Shown one piece after another: positions 63,116 to 64,000 of a stretch of 64,000 bases of DNA; the stretch's first letter is position 1; each line of letters starts with the position of its first letter. The notes below the pieces were generated by a model, which saw only the letters and a list, made by a program, of their open reading frames with translations, did not search any database and was not told the DNA's origin. Made by a program: the position numbers and the translations under genes. The DNA comes from Straminergon stramineum (Eukaryota > Streptophyta > Bryopsida > Hypnales > Calliergonaceae), in assembly GCA_963920665.1 (NCBI GenBank), contig OY987266.1:9987001-10051000 (forward strand), written 5' to 3'.

Positions 63116-64000
63116 AAATATCTTTCTCGAAGCTTCCTTGAACTCCTCCGAGCCTTCGATGACGAGAGAATGAAAACTCCAGTGAGATTGGCATGAATTG
63201 GGGCCCACGCCTTACTAAAGTCCAAATCCACGATAGGAATTTGAGAATTGCATTCTCTTAAAGTTATCTTAGTTAGCCTATCTTATATGAGGAAGGAGCC
63301 CACCATTTGAAAAGAAATAAGTCTGATTTTATTTGGGATTTGGCGTAAATTAAAAGTTTGTTCATTCATGGTCCCACTTTAAAGTTCATGGGTAGAAAAT
63401 AAGTGACTCAAAAACTATAGGCCATTATTAGAGATGACTCTATACTATCTAGTCAAAGATTTTATTATACAGAGTACTATCTTACAGATTTATTATAATA
63501 ATAAATCATATGCTTTGGTTTACTACAATGGTTTGAGGAGTGTGGATGTCTCAATCATGTGAGAAATGGCATTGGATTAGCAATAGCCAATGTGAAATGA
63601 TCTTCTCATAACTCAAAGGAAAATTATTAACTACAAGATTAGTTTTATCCTATGTAAGGCTAAAATGGATATGATTACTTTTTCAAACCCTTAAAGACCA
63701 AGGGATAGCCTAGATTTTTAGAATTGTAAAGATGTATTATAAAATACAACTCAAAATAAAAAAATTATGGTGACTCTCAAATAGTAGTTGTAAAATTTAA
63801 TTCATATATTATATCTATATGGTTAAAACAACCAATATACAAACCAATATTTTTCGATTAAATTTGAAGTCAAAAATTGAAAATTCCTTCTAAAATTGAT
63901 TGTATTTTGAATATTTGAGATTTTCACAAGAATTTTTTCTTTAAGTTCAAAATGTTAAACTCTAAGTATAGTGATTTTTGAAGACTTTTATTTTCTTTTT
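63116..64000. other. AT-rich flank beyond PI4K-gamma copy 2
   Basis: Homology to the copy 1 region stops near 63115, and no ndhN sequence is present. 63680-63890 resembles the dispersed repeat at 26985-27200. No gene seen. Confidence 0.45.

Noticed and set aside
1..64000. tRNA genes
   Set aside because: I saw no stretch with a convincing acceptor stem plus A and B boxes. A covariance-model scan would be needed to exclude them fully.

Overview
This window comes from a nuclear chromosome of a land plant. Genes are split by many short GT-AG introns, one gene encodes a nuclear subunit of the chloroplast NDH complex, and the spacers are very AT-rich and full of decayed plant transposons. An 18S rRNA fragment carried by a LINE has spelling that I associate with bryophytes or other early-diverging land plants. 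A moss or related non-flowering plant is therefore my guess, but it is not proven.

Layout. 1-7740 (+): the last 19 exons of a SPIKE1-type DOCK guanine-nucleotide exchange factor, with every splice phase consistent. 7741-13323: AT-rich spacer holding a 1.9-kb foldback element with a MITE nested in one arm. 13324-17791 (-): a complete five-exon ndhN gene. Its second intron carries several tandem arrays, including a 23-bp minisatellite that runs into the splice donor. 18070-22725 (+): a type II-like phosphatidylinositol 4-kinase gamma gene with a ubiquitin-like domain, divergently transcribed from ndhN. 22.7-29.6 kb: AT-rich repeats. 29593-36950 (+): a 7.4-kb L1-type LINE with a 14-bp target-site duplication, decayed mainly by stop codons, whose 5' tip is an antisense 18S rRNA fragment. 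37-48.4 kb: AT-rich sequence with one unidentified coding relic. 48.4-50.5 kb (+): a FAR1/MULE transposase relic, followed by another unidentified relic on the minus strand at 51.0-52.0 kb. 52-57.8 kb: AT-rich spacer. 57.77-58.46 kb: a further half-copy of the foldback element. 58728-63115 (-): a second PI4K-gamma gene, an inverted duplicate of the first.

The most striking observation is the PI4K-gamma pair. The two genes lie about 36 kb apart in opposite orientation. Their last exon plus 3' UTR (2261 bp) looks base-for-base identical, while the 5' UTR, first coding exon, intron and outer 3' flank are clearly diverged. That is the pattern expected of recent gene conversion between inverted paralogues. 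A second notable point is that the ndhN minisatellite unit contains the intron's own 5' splice site, so the intron carries an array of decoy donors. I see no secondary-metabolite cluster, defence island or other multi-gene system here. The intact genes are ordinary housekeeping genes for cytoskeletal signalling, chloroplast electron flow and lipid or protein kinase function.
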